Of a stretch of DNA of 64,000 bases, positions 19,197-28,575 are shown piece by piece. This DNA is from an uncultured Lachnospiraceae bacterium (GTDB lineage: Bacteria; Bacillota; Clostridia; Lachnospirales; Lachnospiraceae). The translations under genes were made by a program, and so were the position numbers. The notes beneath the pieces are model-generated. The model did no database searches and was not told where the DNA came from. It saw nothing but the letters and a program-made list of their open reading frames with translations. The DNA is taken from contig CAMNSZ010000004.1 of NCBI GenBank assembly GCA_946557105.1, positions 1 to 64,000 on the forward strand, given 5' to 3'. Numbering within the stretch: the first letter of the stretch is position 1; each line of letters opens with the position of its first letter.

Positions 19197-20030
19197 ATGT
19201 CAGGATTGTTATCAGGTTTGGCAGGTCTTGGATTGGATAAGCTGGAGAACGTGAATATCTATGAGGAGCCGGAAAAAGAGGAAAAGCAGCAGGCCAAGGA
19301 AGTGAAGGTGGCGGAGAAGGACTTAATCTATGAAAAAACAATGGAGTGTCCGGTGTGCGGCGAGAGCTTTCCCGTGAAGATTATGAAGACTGGCAAAGCA
19401 AAGCTGTTGGGTACGGATCAAGATTTGCGTCCTAAATACGAGGGTATAGATGCAGTAAAGTATGATGTAATTTTATGTACAAAATGCGGTTACGCCGCCC
19501 TTAGCAGATTTTTCCCGGCAGTGACCTCGGGGCAGGCGAAGCTTATCAAGGAGAATATTAGTAAAAACGTACAATTGAGTACTTGTACGGAGGAGATTTA
19601 CAGCTATGATTATGCCTTGGAGCGCTATAAGCTTTCACTGGCAAATGCGGTGGTAAAGAGAGCAAGGGTAAGCGAGAAGGCATACGTCTGCTTAAAGAGC
19701 GCGTGGCTTCTGCGCGGTTACGCAGAGAGTCTGGAGGCTGAGGGACAGACGGATAAGCTGGAACAAATGAAGGCTGAGGAAGAAGAATATTTGCAAAACG
19801 CCTATAATGGTCTGGTCGAGGCAAGACAGTCCGAGAGCTTTCCTATCTGCGGAATGGATGAGAGCACCATCGATTATCTTGTGGCGGTTCTGGCATTACA
19901 TTTGAAGAAATATGACGTTGCAGGCAAACTGATAACCACTATTTTGACGACCTCCACTAATGCACGTACAAAGGATAAGGCAAGAGATTTAAAGGAACAG
20001 CTGCTTGCAGAGCTTAAGACGAAGAAGTAG
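19197..20030 (+). CDS. DUF2225 zinc-ribbon protein
   Basis: Conserved cytoplasmic protein of unknown function. It has two cysteine pairs typical of a zinc ribbon (CPVCGESF at about residues 48-55 and CTKCGYAAL at about 87-95), followed by an alpha-helical region that looks like TPR-type helices (YALERYKLSLANA, CLKSAWLLRGYAE). 277 residues from ATG 19197, which has GGGAGG upstream; a TTG 15 bases earlier is less likely. Probably in the same transcript as glnS. Confidence 0.85.
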   Translation: MSGLLSGLAGLGLDKLENVNIYEEPEKEEKQQAKEVKVAEKDLIYEKTMECPVCGESFPVKIMKTGKAKLLGTDQDLRPKYEGIDAVKYDVILCTKCGYAALSRFFPAVTSGQAKLIKENISKNVQLSTCTEEIYSYDYALERYKLSLANAVVKRARVSEKAYVCLKSAWLLRGYAESLEAEGQTDKLEQMKAEEEEYLQNAYNGLVEARQSESFPICGMDESTIDYLVAVLALHLKKYDVAGKLITTILTTSTNARTKDKARDLKEQLLAELKTKK

Positions 20031-20090
20031 GCAGTTTATTTTGCAGAATGTGAACGATATAGATTGCTGGTGTACTGAGGAAGGATTTTT

Positions 20091-21509
20091 ATGTATGATT
20101 TAACCATACAATTGCAGACTAACGGTGAAAAGTGTCTATATGAGCAGATTTACGAACATATTAAAAGGGAAATAAAGGAAGGGAGGCTTCTTGCTGGCGA
20201 GAGGCTTCCCTCCACGCGTTCTTTGGCAGAGTATTTGCAGGTGGCGAGAAGTACTGTGGACTCTGCATATGGTCAGCTGTTGGACGAGGGATATATAGAG
20301 GCAAGACCCTATAGGGGATACTTTGTGTGTCCGTTGGAGGAACTCTTTTTACTGGAGGAAAACGTAAGGAAGGCGCGGAATCCGTCTCCGATTCTGCCCG
20401 TTATAGAGACGCGGAGCAAAAAGGAAACGGAATATTATGATTTTTCCCCCAATGCTATTGATATGTCGGGATTTCCCTTTGGAGTCTGGAAGAAGATAAC
20501 CAAAAATACTCTAAACGACGGTAATCAGGAGCTGTTTTCACAGGGGGAGCCACAGGGAGATTATGATTTACGGCTTACTGTATGTCGATATCTGCATTCC
20601 TCAAGGGGAGTAAACTGTTCGCCGGAGCAGATTATAGTAGGAGCTGGGAACGATTATCTTTTAATGCTGCTGGAAAAGATTTTGGGAAGGCATGTTCCCA
20701 TTGCAATGGAGAATCCTACATATAAGAGGGCGTACCGGATTTTCCAGTCCTTTGCCTATCGTATTGTAACGGTAGATATGGATGAAAGCGGAATGAAGAC
20801 ATCCAAGCTTTGGGAGGAGGAGGTAAGAGTGGCTTATGTGATGCCCTCCCATCAATTCCCGACGGGAACGATAATGCCTATCGGGCGGCGCATGGAGCTC
20901 TTAAGATGGGCGGGAGGGGGAGAAGACAGATATCTTATTGAGGACGATTATGACAGTGAATTCCGTTATCACGGCAAGCCAATTCCCGCGCTGCAGGCTT
21001 CGGACGAGCGGGAAAAGGTTATCTATATAGGTACTTTCTCTAAGGCGATTGCACCGGCAATTCGTGTCAGTTATATGGTGCTGCCCAAAAAGCTGCTATT
21101 GCGGTACAGGGAGGAATGCGGCTTCTATTCCTGCACAGTGTCGCGTATCGACCAGCGTATTTTGAATGAATTCATCAGAGAAGGATATTTTGAAAGGCAT
21201 TTGAATAAAATGCGTAAAATTTATCGCGCCAAGCATAAGCTTCTTCTGGATTGTCTAAAGCCCTTTGCGGGAGAATTTCAGATTTCCGGAGAGAATGCAG
21301 GCTTGCATTTGGTGCTTACGGCGAAAGGGGAACAATCCGAGAGGGAGCTTGTCAGGACGGCCAAGGAAAAGCGGGTAAAGGTGTATGGGCTTTCGGACAG
21401 TCTGGTGGCCTCTAGTTTAGGACGGGCGGCTGTGGTGCTGGGCTTCGGAGGATTGAACAGCGAGGAGATAAGGAAAGGAACAGAGCTTTTACAGAAGGCA
21501 TGGTTATAA
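20091..21509 (+). CDS. MocR/PdxR-family transcriptional regulator
   Basis: Fusion of an N-terminal GntR-type winged helix (about residues 10-75: EIKEGRLLAGERLPSTRSLA, VARSTVDSAYGQLLDEG) with a C-terminal fold-type I aminotransferase domain. The PLP-binding region is visible: VGAGNDYLLMLL, DDYDSEF, and the lysine in GTFSKAIAPAIR. 472 residues, normal for MocR regulators such as PdxR or GabR. Neighbours do not reveal the target; PLP biosynthesis genes are not present in this window. Confidence 0.9.
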   Translation: MYDLTIQLQTNGEKCLYEQIYEHIKREIKEGRLLAGERLPSTRSLAEYLQVARSTVDSAYGQLLDEGYIEARPYRGYFVCPLEELFLLEENVRKARNPSPILPVIETRSKKETEYYDFSPNAIDMSGFPFGVWKKITKNTLNDGNQELFSQGEPQGDYDLRLTVCRYLHSSRGVNCSPEQIIVGAGNDYLLMLLEKILGRHVPIAMENPTYKRAYRIFQSFAYRIVTVDMDESGMKTSKLWEEEVRVAYVMPSHQFPTGTIMPIGRRMELLRWAGGGEDRYLIEDDYDSEFRYHGKPIPALQASDEREKVIYIGTFSKAIAPAIRVSYMVLPKKLLLRYREECGFYSCTVSRIDQRILNEFIREGYFERHLNKMRKIYRAKHKLLLDCLKPFAGEFQISGENAGLHLVLTAKGEQSERELVRTAKEKRVKVYGLSDSLVASSLGRAAVVLGFGGLNSEEIRKGTELLQKAWL

Positions 21510-21514
21510 TATCA

Positions 21515-21535
21515 CGACGGCGCTTATCGCCGTCG
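21515..21535 (+). other. Hairpin after the MocR gene
   Basis: Perfect 8-bp stem CGACGGCG / CGCCGTCG with a 5-base loop just after the stop codon. No T-run, so it is not a complete intrinsic terminator. Confidence 0.5.
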
Positions 21536-21565
21536 GTGGGGTAGCATGGCTATAAGGGCAAATGT

Positions 21566-21620
21566 AAAGCCGAGAGAGTCAGGAACCTAAGCGGAGCCTG
21601 CCCTTTCGGCTTTGATTTTT
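21566..21620 (+). terminator. Terminator between convergent genes
   Basis: AAAGCCGA (21566-21573) pairs with TCGGCTTT (21606-21613) and is followed by GATTTTTATT. It separates the MocR gene from the convergent small membrane protein and can act in both directions. Confidence 0.65.
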
Positions 21621-21978
21621 ATTGAATAGGGGGTTCAACGTCGGCAGGATCTTCTTCGTCAAAGAAATCCTCCACCGCCTCTTCGGCCTTTTCCTTTGCA
21701 GCGCCTGCAGCCTGAGAAATTGTCTTGTTGAGAGGAGTAAAGGAATCCCCGTCTGTTTTATTGTCGGCTGTCTGTGGATTTTCGCAGTTCAGTGCAACAT
21801 AGGTGCGGGAAGAATCGGTATCGTCGTCCAAGTCTTCGCTGAAATCGTCGTAATCCTCGTCATCACTGTCCGATGCCGCTAAATCCGCATCCTTTTTTCG
21901 GAAATAATAATAAGCAGCAGCGGCAGCCGTTCCGATTGCAGCAGTTGCAAGTAAAATCTTACCAAATTTTTTAGCCAT
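21619..21978 (-). CDS. Small membrane-anchored acidic protein
   Basis: 119-residue hypothetical. An N-terminal helix (KILLATAAIGTAAAAAYYYF, about residues 7-26) is followed by a basic RKK and then a strongly acidic, probably disordered tail (DSDDEDYDDFSEDLDDD, EDFFDEEDP). It looks like a single-pass membrane or surface-associated protein; I do not recognise the function. AAGGAGT on the minus strand precedes the ATG. Confidence 0.75.
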   Translation of the reverse strand: MAKKFGKILLATAAIGTAAAAAYYYFRKKDADLAASDSDDEDYDDFSEDLDDDTDSSRTYVALNCENPQTADNKTDGDSFTPLNKTISQAAGAAKEKAEEAVEDFFDEEDPADVEPPIQ

Positions 21979-22179
21979 GAAATACTCCTTTCTGGTTTTT
22001 GATATTCGTATATCAATATATTAATACTATTTTGCGAAAATGAAAAGAGAATATGTATTAAATTTTTGAAAAATCGTCTGCTTGAAGGTTTCGGTTATAT
22101 TGGAACGGTAAGGCGGCCTGTTACGGCTTGAAAGCTTAAGGATAGTGTGATAAACTGAAACAATACGGAGTATGCACAA

Positions 22180-22797
22180 ATGAACGGTAAATTTTTTGAT
22201 TTGAAAAAAGAAAAACAGGACAGGATGATCAATGCGGCGTTGAAGACATTTGCTCTTCACGGCTACCGCCATGCCAGCACGGATGATATTGTGAGGGAGG
22301 CTTCAATCAGCAAGGGATTATTGTTTCACTATTTCGAGAGCAAGCTGGGGGTCTATACTTTTGTATATGACTATAGTGTAAAATATATGGCGCTAGAGCT
22401 TAGCAGCGCCGTGGACGACAGGGAAACGGATATGTTTGAGCTTTTCAAGCAGCGGGAACATGCCCGTATGCTTGCCATGCGGGGGTATCCGTATATGCAG
22501 CAGTTTTTGAACCGCTCCATGTCCGAGGACGTAAGCGAGGCGCTTATTGCAGTTGAAGATATGAGAAACGAATTGCTGAAGGTATATGAGACAATTGAAA
22601 AGAGAATGGATTTTGGACGGCTTCCGGGGCAGGTGGCAGGAGACAAGCTGTGCAAAATGCTTGATTTAACTATCAGGGGGCTTTTGACAGAGAGGTTTCA
22701 GAACGGTACGTTCCAACCGGAAATGCTCTACGAAGAAATTACGGGATATCTGGATATGATGAAGGCCATCGTTTATCAAAGGGGAGTGCAGGCATAA
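22180..22797 (+). CDS. TetR/AcrR-family transcriptional regulator
   Basis: 205 residues. The N-terminal helix-turn-helix is clear (INAALKTFALHGYRHASTDDIVREASISKGLLFHYFESK, residues about 14-52). The C-terminal ligand-binding half is all-helical and divergent, so the ligand is unknown. The flanking genes point the other way or are far off, so it may regulate itself or a distant locus. Confidence 0.92.
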   Translation: MNGKFFDLKKEKQDRMINAALKTFALHGYRHASTDDIVREASISKGLLFHYFESKLGVYTFVYDYSVKYMALELSSAVDDRETDMFELFKQREHARMLAMRGYPYMQQFLNRSMSEDVSEALIAVEDMRNELLKVYETIEKRMDFGRLPGQVAGDKLCKMLDLTIRGLLTERFQNGTFQPEMLYEEITGYLDMMKAIVYQRGVQA

Positions 22798-22810
22798 AGC
22801 CGCACTCCCT

Positions 22811-23572
22811 TTATTTGCTCATTTTATACACAGGCTCGGCCGGATAACCGCCCTTTAGCTTCTGCATGCCGCGCTGAATGGAATCCTTGGAGTTCCTCCA
22901 GTCGGCATCCCTGTTGCGGTAATCAAATTTCTCCACCATCCAGGAGACGTCCTCGGCTATGCGCTCCATATTTTTCTCCATTAAGGGAAGAAGCATATGG
23001 TAAAATTCTTCCTTTTCTCTATCGGAGAGCTTAGCGTCGGCGGCGTCACATAAATCGCCGAAGTGGGGAAGGCAGAAGCCCTTGCCTGCGGCAATTTTTC
23101 CGCGGAATGCGTCATCCTGACTAAGCAGATAGAAAAAGGTATCGAGATAACGTGCGTAGGTGTCCTTATACTGATTGCATATATAGCAGGATTCCTCCTT
23201 TTCCCTAACCCACCTCCCGATAGGATTGCCGTTTTGGGAAGCCTTAAGGAATTTGCCCTTAAAAGAGGATTTTCCGGGAGAAAAGCCGGAAAACTGCTGC
23301 TTCATCTCCTGTATCATACGTTTATAATGTGTCTTTAATATCCAGGCGTTGCCGAGAGTATTTCCGTAGTCAAACATTTTCTTGAAATGATTCCGGCAAA
23401 AGCCTGTTTTGTCCGTTACTTCACGGATATCCGCCTCCATGTAGGAGGAACCGGAGCCAAGGACAAAATCCAACAAATCCTGTTCGATACTTCTCTCGAT
23501 AAAGCAGAAAGGACATTCGTCCGAAGCGTTTACCGCATCGTTTAGCGGGATAGTGTAAAGCTGTTCTTTCAT
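22811..23572 (-). CDS. DUF6062-type conserved cysteine protein
   Basis: 253-residue cytoplasmic protein of unknown function, seen widely in Clostridia. Paired cysteine motifs are CPFCFIE (about residue 19), CRNHF, and the second half CYICNQY followed by CLPHF, suggesting an internal duplication with C-x-x-C plus C-x-x-H-F sites that could bind metal. The start is placed at 23572, where GGAGAA lies 4 bases upstream; the longer frame to 23662 lacks a site. The family name is from memory of similar sequences, so confidence is moderate. Confidence 0.72.
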   Translation of the reverse strand: MKEQLYTIPLNDAVNASDECPFCFIERSIEQDLLDFVLGSGSSYMEADIREVTDKTGFCRNHFKKMFDYGNTLGNAWILKTHYKRMIQEMKQQFSGFSPGKSSFKGKFLKASQNGNPIGRWVREKEESCYICNQYKDTYARYLDTFFYLLSQDDAFRGKIAAGKGFCLPHFGDLCDAADAKLSDREKEEFYHMLLPLMEKNMERIAEDVSWMVEKFDYRNRDADWRNSKDSIQRGMQKLKGGYPAEPVYKMSK

Positions 23573-23724
23573 GGTGTTCTCCAATCTGTAGAGCCGCTTA
23601 TGGCAGCCTGTAAGTTTACTGTGGATAAAATTCTGCGGCAGGAAACGACGGCAGCTTTTCATTGTCTGTTATCTTACATTTTACGTGATGTAGGAAAAAA
23701 TAGCAAGAGGCGGACAAGTTCTGC

Positions 23725-23753
23725 TTGACTGTTTCTCAGGGAAAAGTTATCAT
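23725..23753 (+). promoter_or_regulatory. Promoter of the NCS2 permease gene
   Basis: TTGACT (23725-23730), 17-bp spacer, TATCAT (23748-23753), about 70 bp upstream of the start codon. Confidence 0.65.
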
Positions 23754-23822
23754 AAAAAAGGTGTTTATAAAAATTTAATAAAGCCGAATGCAATTGTTTG
23801 GCGGGTTACAGGAGGAAAATTC

Positions 23823-25196
23823 ATGAGTAAGGAAAAGAAGTCGGCACTGGGGGAGGTTGGTATTTACGATGCCAAGCCGTTAGGAGTGCCGAAGGTATTG
23901 CTGTTGGGAGTCCAGCACATGTTTGCAATGTTCGGGGCGACAATTCTGGTGCCTATGCTGACAGGACTTGATGTATCTACAACTTTATTGTTTGCAGGTC
24001 TGGGAACATTGCTGTTCCACCTTATCACCAGAGGTAAGGTGCCTGTATTTTTAGGCTCTTCCTTTGCATTTTTAGGCGGATACGGCGCCATTGCGCCGAT
24101 GGTGGACGAGGTGCCCGACAAGGAGCTGCTTCCCTATGCGTGCTTTGGCGTGGCATGTGCCGGGCTTTTATATCTTGTATTGTCTCTGCTTATCAAGGTA
24201 TTCGGTGCAAAGAGGGTAATGAAGTTCTTCCCGCCCATTGTAACGGGTCCTATCATTATAGCCATCGGTCTTACGCTCTCCCAGTCGGCGATTGATAATT
24301 GCTCCAAGGACTGGCTGATTGCGGTAGTGGCCATAGCGCTTGTGATTATCTGTAATATATGGGGTAAGGGAATGATAAAAATTGTTCCTATCATTATCGG
24401 CGTAATCGGTTCTTATGCTCTGGCAGCGGCGCTTGGCAGAGTGGATTTTGCCAAGGTGGCGCAGGCGGATTGGATTGGCCTTCCCATTCATTGGGAGGCG
24501 ACGGCGTTTTCCATATTTGCAGGGGGCAACGCTTCCCTGATAATTACCTCTGTTATCACCATTATGCCTATTGCGCTTGCAACTATGGTGGAGCATATCG
24601 GCGATATTTCCGCTATCTCCTCCACAGTGGGAAAGAATTATATTAAGGAGCCGGGATTACATCGCACTCTTTTGGGCGACGGTCTTGCCACCATAATGGC
24701 GGCCTTGTTCGGCGCTCCGGCAAATACCACCTACGGCGAAAACACGGGAGTACTTTCTCTGACGAAGGTATATGACCCGCTGGTTATCCGCATTGCGGCT
24801 GTATTTGCAATTATTTTTTCGTTTTCTCCGAAGGTGGCTGCAATTATCGGCTGTATGCCTACCGCTACCTGCGGCGGCGTATCTTTAGTATTGTATGGTA
24901 TGATTTCCGCGGTAGGCGTTCGTAATATTGTGGAGACAAGAGTTGATTTTGCCAAGACGCGCAATGTGCTGATTGCCGCGCTGATTCTAGTGCTGTCCAT
25001 CGGTATTAAGTATAGCGCCGCAGGAGCCGTTTCATTTCAGCTGGGTGATTTGACAATCAGTCTTTCCGGCTTAGCCGTGGGCGCATTGACAGGAATTATC
25101 CTCAATGCAATCCTTCCGGGCAAGGATTACAGCTTTGATACGGAGAAGCCCGACGCCACGGGCGTGTCCTTTGCCGTTAAGGGGCAGGAGAAGTAA
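23823..25196 (+). CDS. NCS2 uracil/xanthine permease
   Basis: Proton-coupled nucleobase importer in the membrane. The 457-residue product has 12-14 hydrophobic segments and NCS2 motifs: QHMFAMFGATILVPMLTGLD near the N-terminus, FLGSSFAFLGGYGA, and the signature region PANTTYGENTGVLSLTKVYDP at about residues 300-320, which supports uracil over xanthine. RBS AGGAGG. The long leader could hold a control element, but none was recognised. Confidence 0.93.
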   Translation: MSKEKKSALGEVGIYDAKPLGVPKVLLLGVQHMFAMFGATILVPMLTGLDVSTTLLFAGLGTLLFHLITRGKVPVFLGSSFAFLGGYGAIAPMVDEVPDKELLPYACFGVACAGLLYLVLSLLIKVFGAKRVMKFFPPIVTGPIIIAIGLTLSQSAIDNCSKDWLIAVVAIALVIICNIWGKGMIKIVPIIIGVIGSYALAAALGRVDFAKVAQADWIGLPIHWEATAFSIFAGGNASLIITSVITIMPIALATMVEHIGDISAISSTVGKNYIKEPGLHRTLLGDGLATIMAALFGAPANTTYGENTGVLSLTKVYDPLVIRIAAVFAIIFSFSPKVAAIIGCMPTATCGGVSLVLYGMISAVGVRNIVETRVDFAKTRNVLIAALILVLSIGIKYSAAGAVSFQLGDLTISLSGLAVGALTGIILNAILPGKDYSFDTEKPDATGVSFAVKGQEK

Positions 25197-25271
25197 GTGA
25201 AACAGGGTATGGAGCGGGGAGGAAATTACTTTGCATAAGACAGGCCTTGCATACATAAAGTGAAATAGAGT

Positions 25272-25301
25272 AAAGGGAGTATCCGCGGGTACTCCCTTTT
25301 T
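25272..25301 (+). terminator. Intrinsic terminator after the permease gene
   Basis: AAAGGGAGTA / TACTCCCTTTTT stem with a CCGCGG-containing loop and T-run. Confidence 0.85.
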
Positions 25302-25360
25302 GACACTGTATAATTTAACTACTGACTTGGGCGCCCGCAGAGCGGGCAGAGGGGGAAAAC

Positions 25361-26476
25361 ATGAAAATAATCGATATGCATTGCGATACGGTTTCCGTTC
25401 TTTTGGATAAGAGGCGTAAGGGGCAGGCAGAATCACTGTGGGAAAATACATGCCATGTGGATTTGCGGCGTATGAGAGGGAGCAAATATCTTTTGCAGAA
25501 TTTTGCCCTTTTTGTAAATTTATCAGCCTGCGGCGACCCTTGGGAGGAGGTCTGCACCCTGTATGAGCTTTACAGGGAGGAGCTTTCCCAAAACAGGGAT
25601 ATGATAGCGCCGGTGTTAAAGTATGAGGATATAGCCGAAAACGAGGCGGCAGGAAAGCTGTCGGCCATGCTTACGGTGGAGGAGGGCGGAGTCTGTCAGG
25701 GGGAAATTGAGAAGCTGCATAAGCTATATGAAATGGGAGTCCGAATGCTGACGCTCACATGGAACCATAAAAACGAGTTAGGGCATCCCAATTTAAGCCA
25801 TACAAGGGGTAAAGAGGTCTGGAGGCTGTGCCGGGAGTGGAAGGAAAAGCAGAGGACTTTACCGGAGCATGAGACGAGGGAAGAGGATATGCTTAAGGCG
25901 GCGAGGGAGAAGGGCAAGGTACAACATATCTTTGAAGAATATTTTCACACTCCGGACGTGACGGGAGGGCTTACGGAGAAGGGCAGGGAGTTTGTGCGGG
26001 AGATGGAGAGACTCGGCATGATTGTAGATGTGTCTCACTTGTCGGACGCGGGCTTTTATGACGTCCTGTCAGAGACAGAGAAACCTTTTGTGGCAAGTCA
26101 TTCCAATGCGAGAGAGGTCTGCGGGTGCGTGCGCAATCTCTCCGACGATATGATACGCAGACTTGCTGAAAGAGGGGGCTGCATGGGACTGAATTTTTGC
26201 GCCGACTTTCTGAGGGAGGCGCCTGTAGGAGAAGAGAATCCGGGCACAATAGAGGATGTGGTGCGTCATGCAAGACATATTGTCAGGATTGGCGGTATGG
26301 AGGTATTGGGAATCGGCAGTGATTTTGACGGTATAGACACTCATGAGGAGCTGCCCGGAGCGCAGAGCATGGAGTTTTTGTGGGAGGCTCTTCACAGAGT
26401 AGGCTTTACGCAGGGGCAGTTGGATAAAATATTTTACGGGAATGTGCTGCGGGTGTATAAGGAAACGTTGCAATGA
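25361..26476 (+). CDS. Membrane dipeptidase (renal dipeptidase family, M19)
   Basis: Zinc dipeptidase, 371 residues. Metal-site motifs are visible: DMHCDTV near the N-terminus (His and Asp), LTVEEGG (bridging Glu, about residue 108), VDVSHLSDAGF and VASHSNAREVCG (two His), and the C-terminal GSDFDGID. No signal peptide is apparent, so it is probably cytoplasmic and involved in dipeptide salvage. A two-residue-rich insertion (REEDMLKAAREKGKVQ) lies between motifs. Confidence 0.92.
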   Translation: MKIIDMHCDTVSVLLDKRRKGQAESLWENTCHVDLRRMRGSKYLLQNFALFVNLSACGDPWEEVCTLYELYREELSQNRDMIAPVLKYEDIAENEAAGKLSAMLTVEEGGVCQGEIEKLHKLYEMGVRMLTLTWNHKNELGHPNLSHTRGKEVWRLCREWKEKQRTLPEHETREEDMLKAAREKGKVQHIFEEYFHTPDVTGGLTEKGREFVREMERLGMIVDVSHLSDAGFYDVLSETEKPFVASHSNAREVCGCVRNLSDDMIRRLAERGGCMGLNFCADFLREAPVGEENPGTIEDVVRHARHIVRIGGMEVLGIGSDFDGIDTHEELPGAQSMEFLWEALHRVGFTQGQLDKIFYGNVLRVYKETLQ

Positions 26477-26579
26477 AGTTCTCAACCCATATTTATGATG
26501 AGTAAGCCGGGTATGTGGTATAGAATATGAATCTATACAAAGGATGACAAAACAAAGGGAATGCGCCGGAAAGCATATT

Positions 26580-26765
26580 AGATGAACGGATTAACCGGAA
26601 GCGGAGGATTTGATTTTGCATCTGGGGAGCCGAAGCAGCGTTTAGTTTTGTCGCGGCCGGTTAACTGCAGTGGGATACAACAATGCTTTTTGACATGCCC
26701 TGCCGTATGTCGGTGATAAAGCCGACAGCGCTATGTCTGCTTGACAAGCCGGGTGGCGTATATTA
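26580..26765 (+). ncRNA. Candidate structured non-coding RNA (raiA-like?)
   Basis: The 388-bp gene-free stretch 26477-26864 contains a compact G+C-rich block unlike its flanks. TTAACCGG (26591-26598) pairs with CCGGTTAA (26657-26664) around an internal purine-rich region (GGAAGCGGAGGATTTGATTT), and a second hairpin is GTCGG (26709-26713) / CCGAC (26722-26726). Length and sequence texture remind me of the Clostridial raiA motif RNA, but this is recollection, not a model search. Not a cobalamin aptamer as far as I can see, despite the B12-type enzymes downstream. Confidence 0.45.
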
Positions 26766-26864
26766 ACATTTAAATATAGAATGTGTCAGAGGCAGACAAT
26801 ATTTGACTTTATTATCAGACATTCATTTATTAAACATTTATGGATTCACATTTGAGGAGGCAGG

Positions 26865-27203
26865 ATGGAGACAATTATTATTGTACTGGATCCCAACAAG
26901 CTTAAAAATGCCGATCTTGATTTGCGTTATCTGGTGCCGGACCGGATCGAGGAATGGTCTCACGGTAGGATTTGCGACAATGGCTATGATTATATTGAGA
27001 CTGACGACGGGCGTCCTGCGGGTTCGTCGTCTATGGGAATCTGGCTTGAAACGAAATCGGCGGCAGAGGATTGGCGGCAGGTTCTTAAGCTGCTGCAGAC
27101 GGAAACGTTTCTGGAAAACGATCTTTCCCAATCGGCGGATATATATATCAGTGAGAAGCAGGCCGCCGATTTAAGCGAGTGTACCCGGGTCTTCCCTGCA
27201 TAA
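26865..27203 (+). CDS. Small hypothetical protein heading the radical SAM operon
   Basis: 112 residues, not recognised. Soluble, acidic, no cysteine-rich core (one Cys pair far apart), no leader-peptide features. It looks like a two-layer alpha/beta protein: METIIIVLDPNKL, then DYIETDDGRPAGSSSMGIWLE, WRQVLKLLQTETFL and ADIYISEKQ. GAGGAGGCAGG gives a strong ribosome-binding site. It lies 55 bp before the first radical SAM gene, so it could be an accessory or an immunity-like partner, but nothing in the sequence proves that. Confidence 0.7.
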   Translation: METIIIVLDPNKLKNADLDLRYLVPDRIEEWSHGRICDNGYDYIETDDGRPAGSSSMGIWLETKSAAEDWRQVLKLLQTETFLENDLSQSADIYISEKQAADLSECTRVFPA

Positions 27204-27258
27204 GCTTTGTCACGATAATAGCGGTTTAAGGTTTCTTGTGTCTACAAAGGAAGAATAA

Positions 27259-28575
27259 GTGAAAATTACGTTTATCAGATTAAATATGTTTGAAAATATA
27301 AGCTCTGACGCTATGAAGCCATTGCTTTTCGGCATAATTAAAAATCTTACGCCGGTTTGTCATGAGCTTTGTTTCATTGACGAGCGTGTGGAAAAGCTTC
27401 CGGAAAAAATAGATTCGGATATCATTGCGTTCTCTGTGGAAACCTTTACTGCCAAAAGGGCTTATATACTTGCGAAAAAATATAAGACGGAGAAAAACAT
27501 TATTGCAATGGGCGGATTTCACGCCGGCGTTATGGCGGGGGAGATGCTGCGCTATGCAGATACGATTCTTATCGGCGATGCGGAGGATACATGGGGGGAT
27601 TTCCTGACTGATTGCAGCGAGGGACATCCCAAACGCAGATATATATCCGCCGAGAGGACTCCGCTCATGCCTGTCACGGAGGATTCCGACGTATACAGGC
27701 ACAATTATTACGGAATAGGAGTTTACCAGCTTTCCAGAGGGTGTAAGTTTAACTGTGACTTCTGTTCCATAAAGACCATGTACAGATGCGTCAGGCGAAA
27801 GCCGGCGGATACTATTTTCGAGGAGCTTAAGCTTGCAAAAGAAAAAATAATTTTTTTTGTGGACGATAATTTATTCTTCGATAAAAAATCGGCGCTGGAG
27901 CTTTTTCGCAGGATTGCGCCGCTCAAGAAGAGATGGGCGTGTCAAATCAGCATGGACGCCGCGCGAGATGATGAAATTTTGAAGGAAATGAGAAGGGCAG
28001 GCTGTTTCCTTGTCTTGATTGGCTTTGAAAGTCTTAACGCAGGAAGTCTTGAAGAGATGCATAAGAAGGCTAATTCGTATGCGGATTACGAGGAGATTAT
28101 CAAGAGAATCTACCGCCATCACCTATTGATTTACGGTACCTTTGTTCTCGGCTGCGACCATGATCAGGCGGATGTGTTTGAAAGGACATACAAGTTTGCC
28201 GTAAAGCATAAAATGGCGGTTACGAATTTTAATCCGCTGATTCCCATGCCCGGCACGGGGGTTTACAGCAGAATGGAGAAGGACAACAGGCTGCTATACA
28301 GAAAATGGTGGCTCTCGGATTTGTATCGTTACGGTGAAACAGCATTTATTCCCCAAAATATGTCGCCTGAGCAGCTCAGAGACGGATGCCTGAAAATACG
28401 TACGGATTTTTATTCCGTAAAGTGCATTTTGAGGAGATTATTTTCAAATCCCGTTCACCTTCTTCCGTTAAATTTTTTGGCGTTTATTCTGGCCAATGTG
28501 ATTTCGCGTAAGGAGATTTTAAAAAAACAGGGGCAGCTGCTGGGAGGGATTTTGAATGAAACTGACGTTGATTAA
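27259..28575 (+). CDS. B12-binding-type radical SAM enzyme 1
   Basis: 438 residues from GTG 27259 (AAAGGAAG upstream). An N-terminal Rossmann-like B12-binding-type domain (about 1-140, with AMGGFHAGVM and TILIGDAEDTW) is followed by a radical SAM domain whose 4Fe-4S cysteines are C162, C166, C169 (GCKFNCDFC). The later VLIGFESLN and a C-terminal helical region are typical of BchE/HpnP-like proteins. The reaction is unknown; methyl transfer or ring/carbon-skeleton chemistry is typical of the class. The stop codon overlaps the next gene by 20 bp. Confidence 0.88.
   Translation: MKITFIRLNMFENISSDAMKPLLFGIIKNLTPVCHELCFIDERVEKLPEKIDSDIIAFSVETFTAKRAYILAKKYKTEKNIIAMGGFHAGVMAGEMLRYADTILIGDAEDTWGDFLTDCSEGHPKRRYISAERTPLMPVTEDSDVYRHNYYGIGVYQLSRGCKFNCDFCSIKTMYRCVRRKPADTIFEELKLAKEKIIFFVDDNLFFDKKSALELFRRIAPLKKRWACQISMDAARDDEILKEMRRAGCFLVLIGFESLNAGSLEEMHKKANSYADYEEIIKRIYRHHLLIYGTFVLGCDHDQADVFERTYKFAVKHKMAVTNFNPLIPMPGTGVYSRMEKDNRLLYRKWWLSDLYRYGETAFIPQNMSPEQLRDGCLKIRTDFYSVKCILRRLFSNPVHLLPLNFLAFILANVISRKEILKKQGQLLGGILNETDVD

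Noticed and set aside
25299..25314. Promoter TTGACA/TATAAT upstream of the dipeptidase
   Set aside because: The two hexamers are only about 4 bp apart, so they cannot be one promoter.
26477..26864. Cobalamin riboswitch controlling the B12-type radical SAM genes
   Set aside because: The conserved B12-box and core of the aptamer are not present as far as I can read; the block looks like a different RNA.
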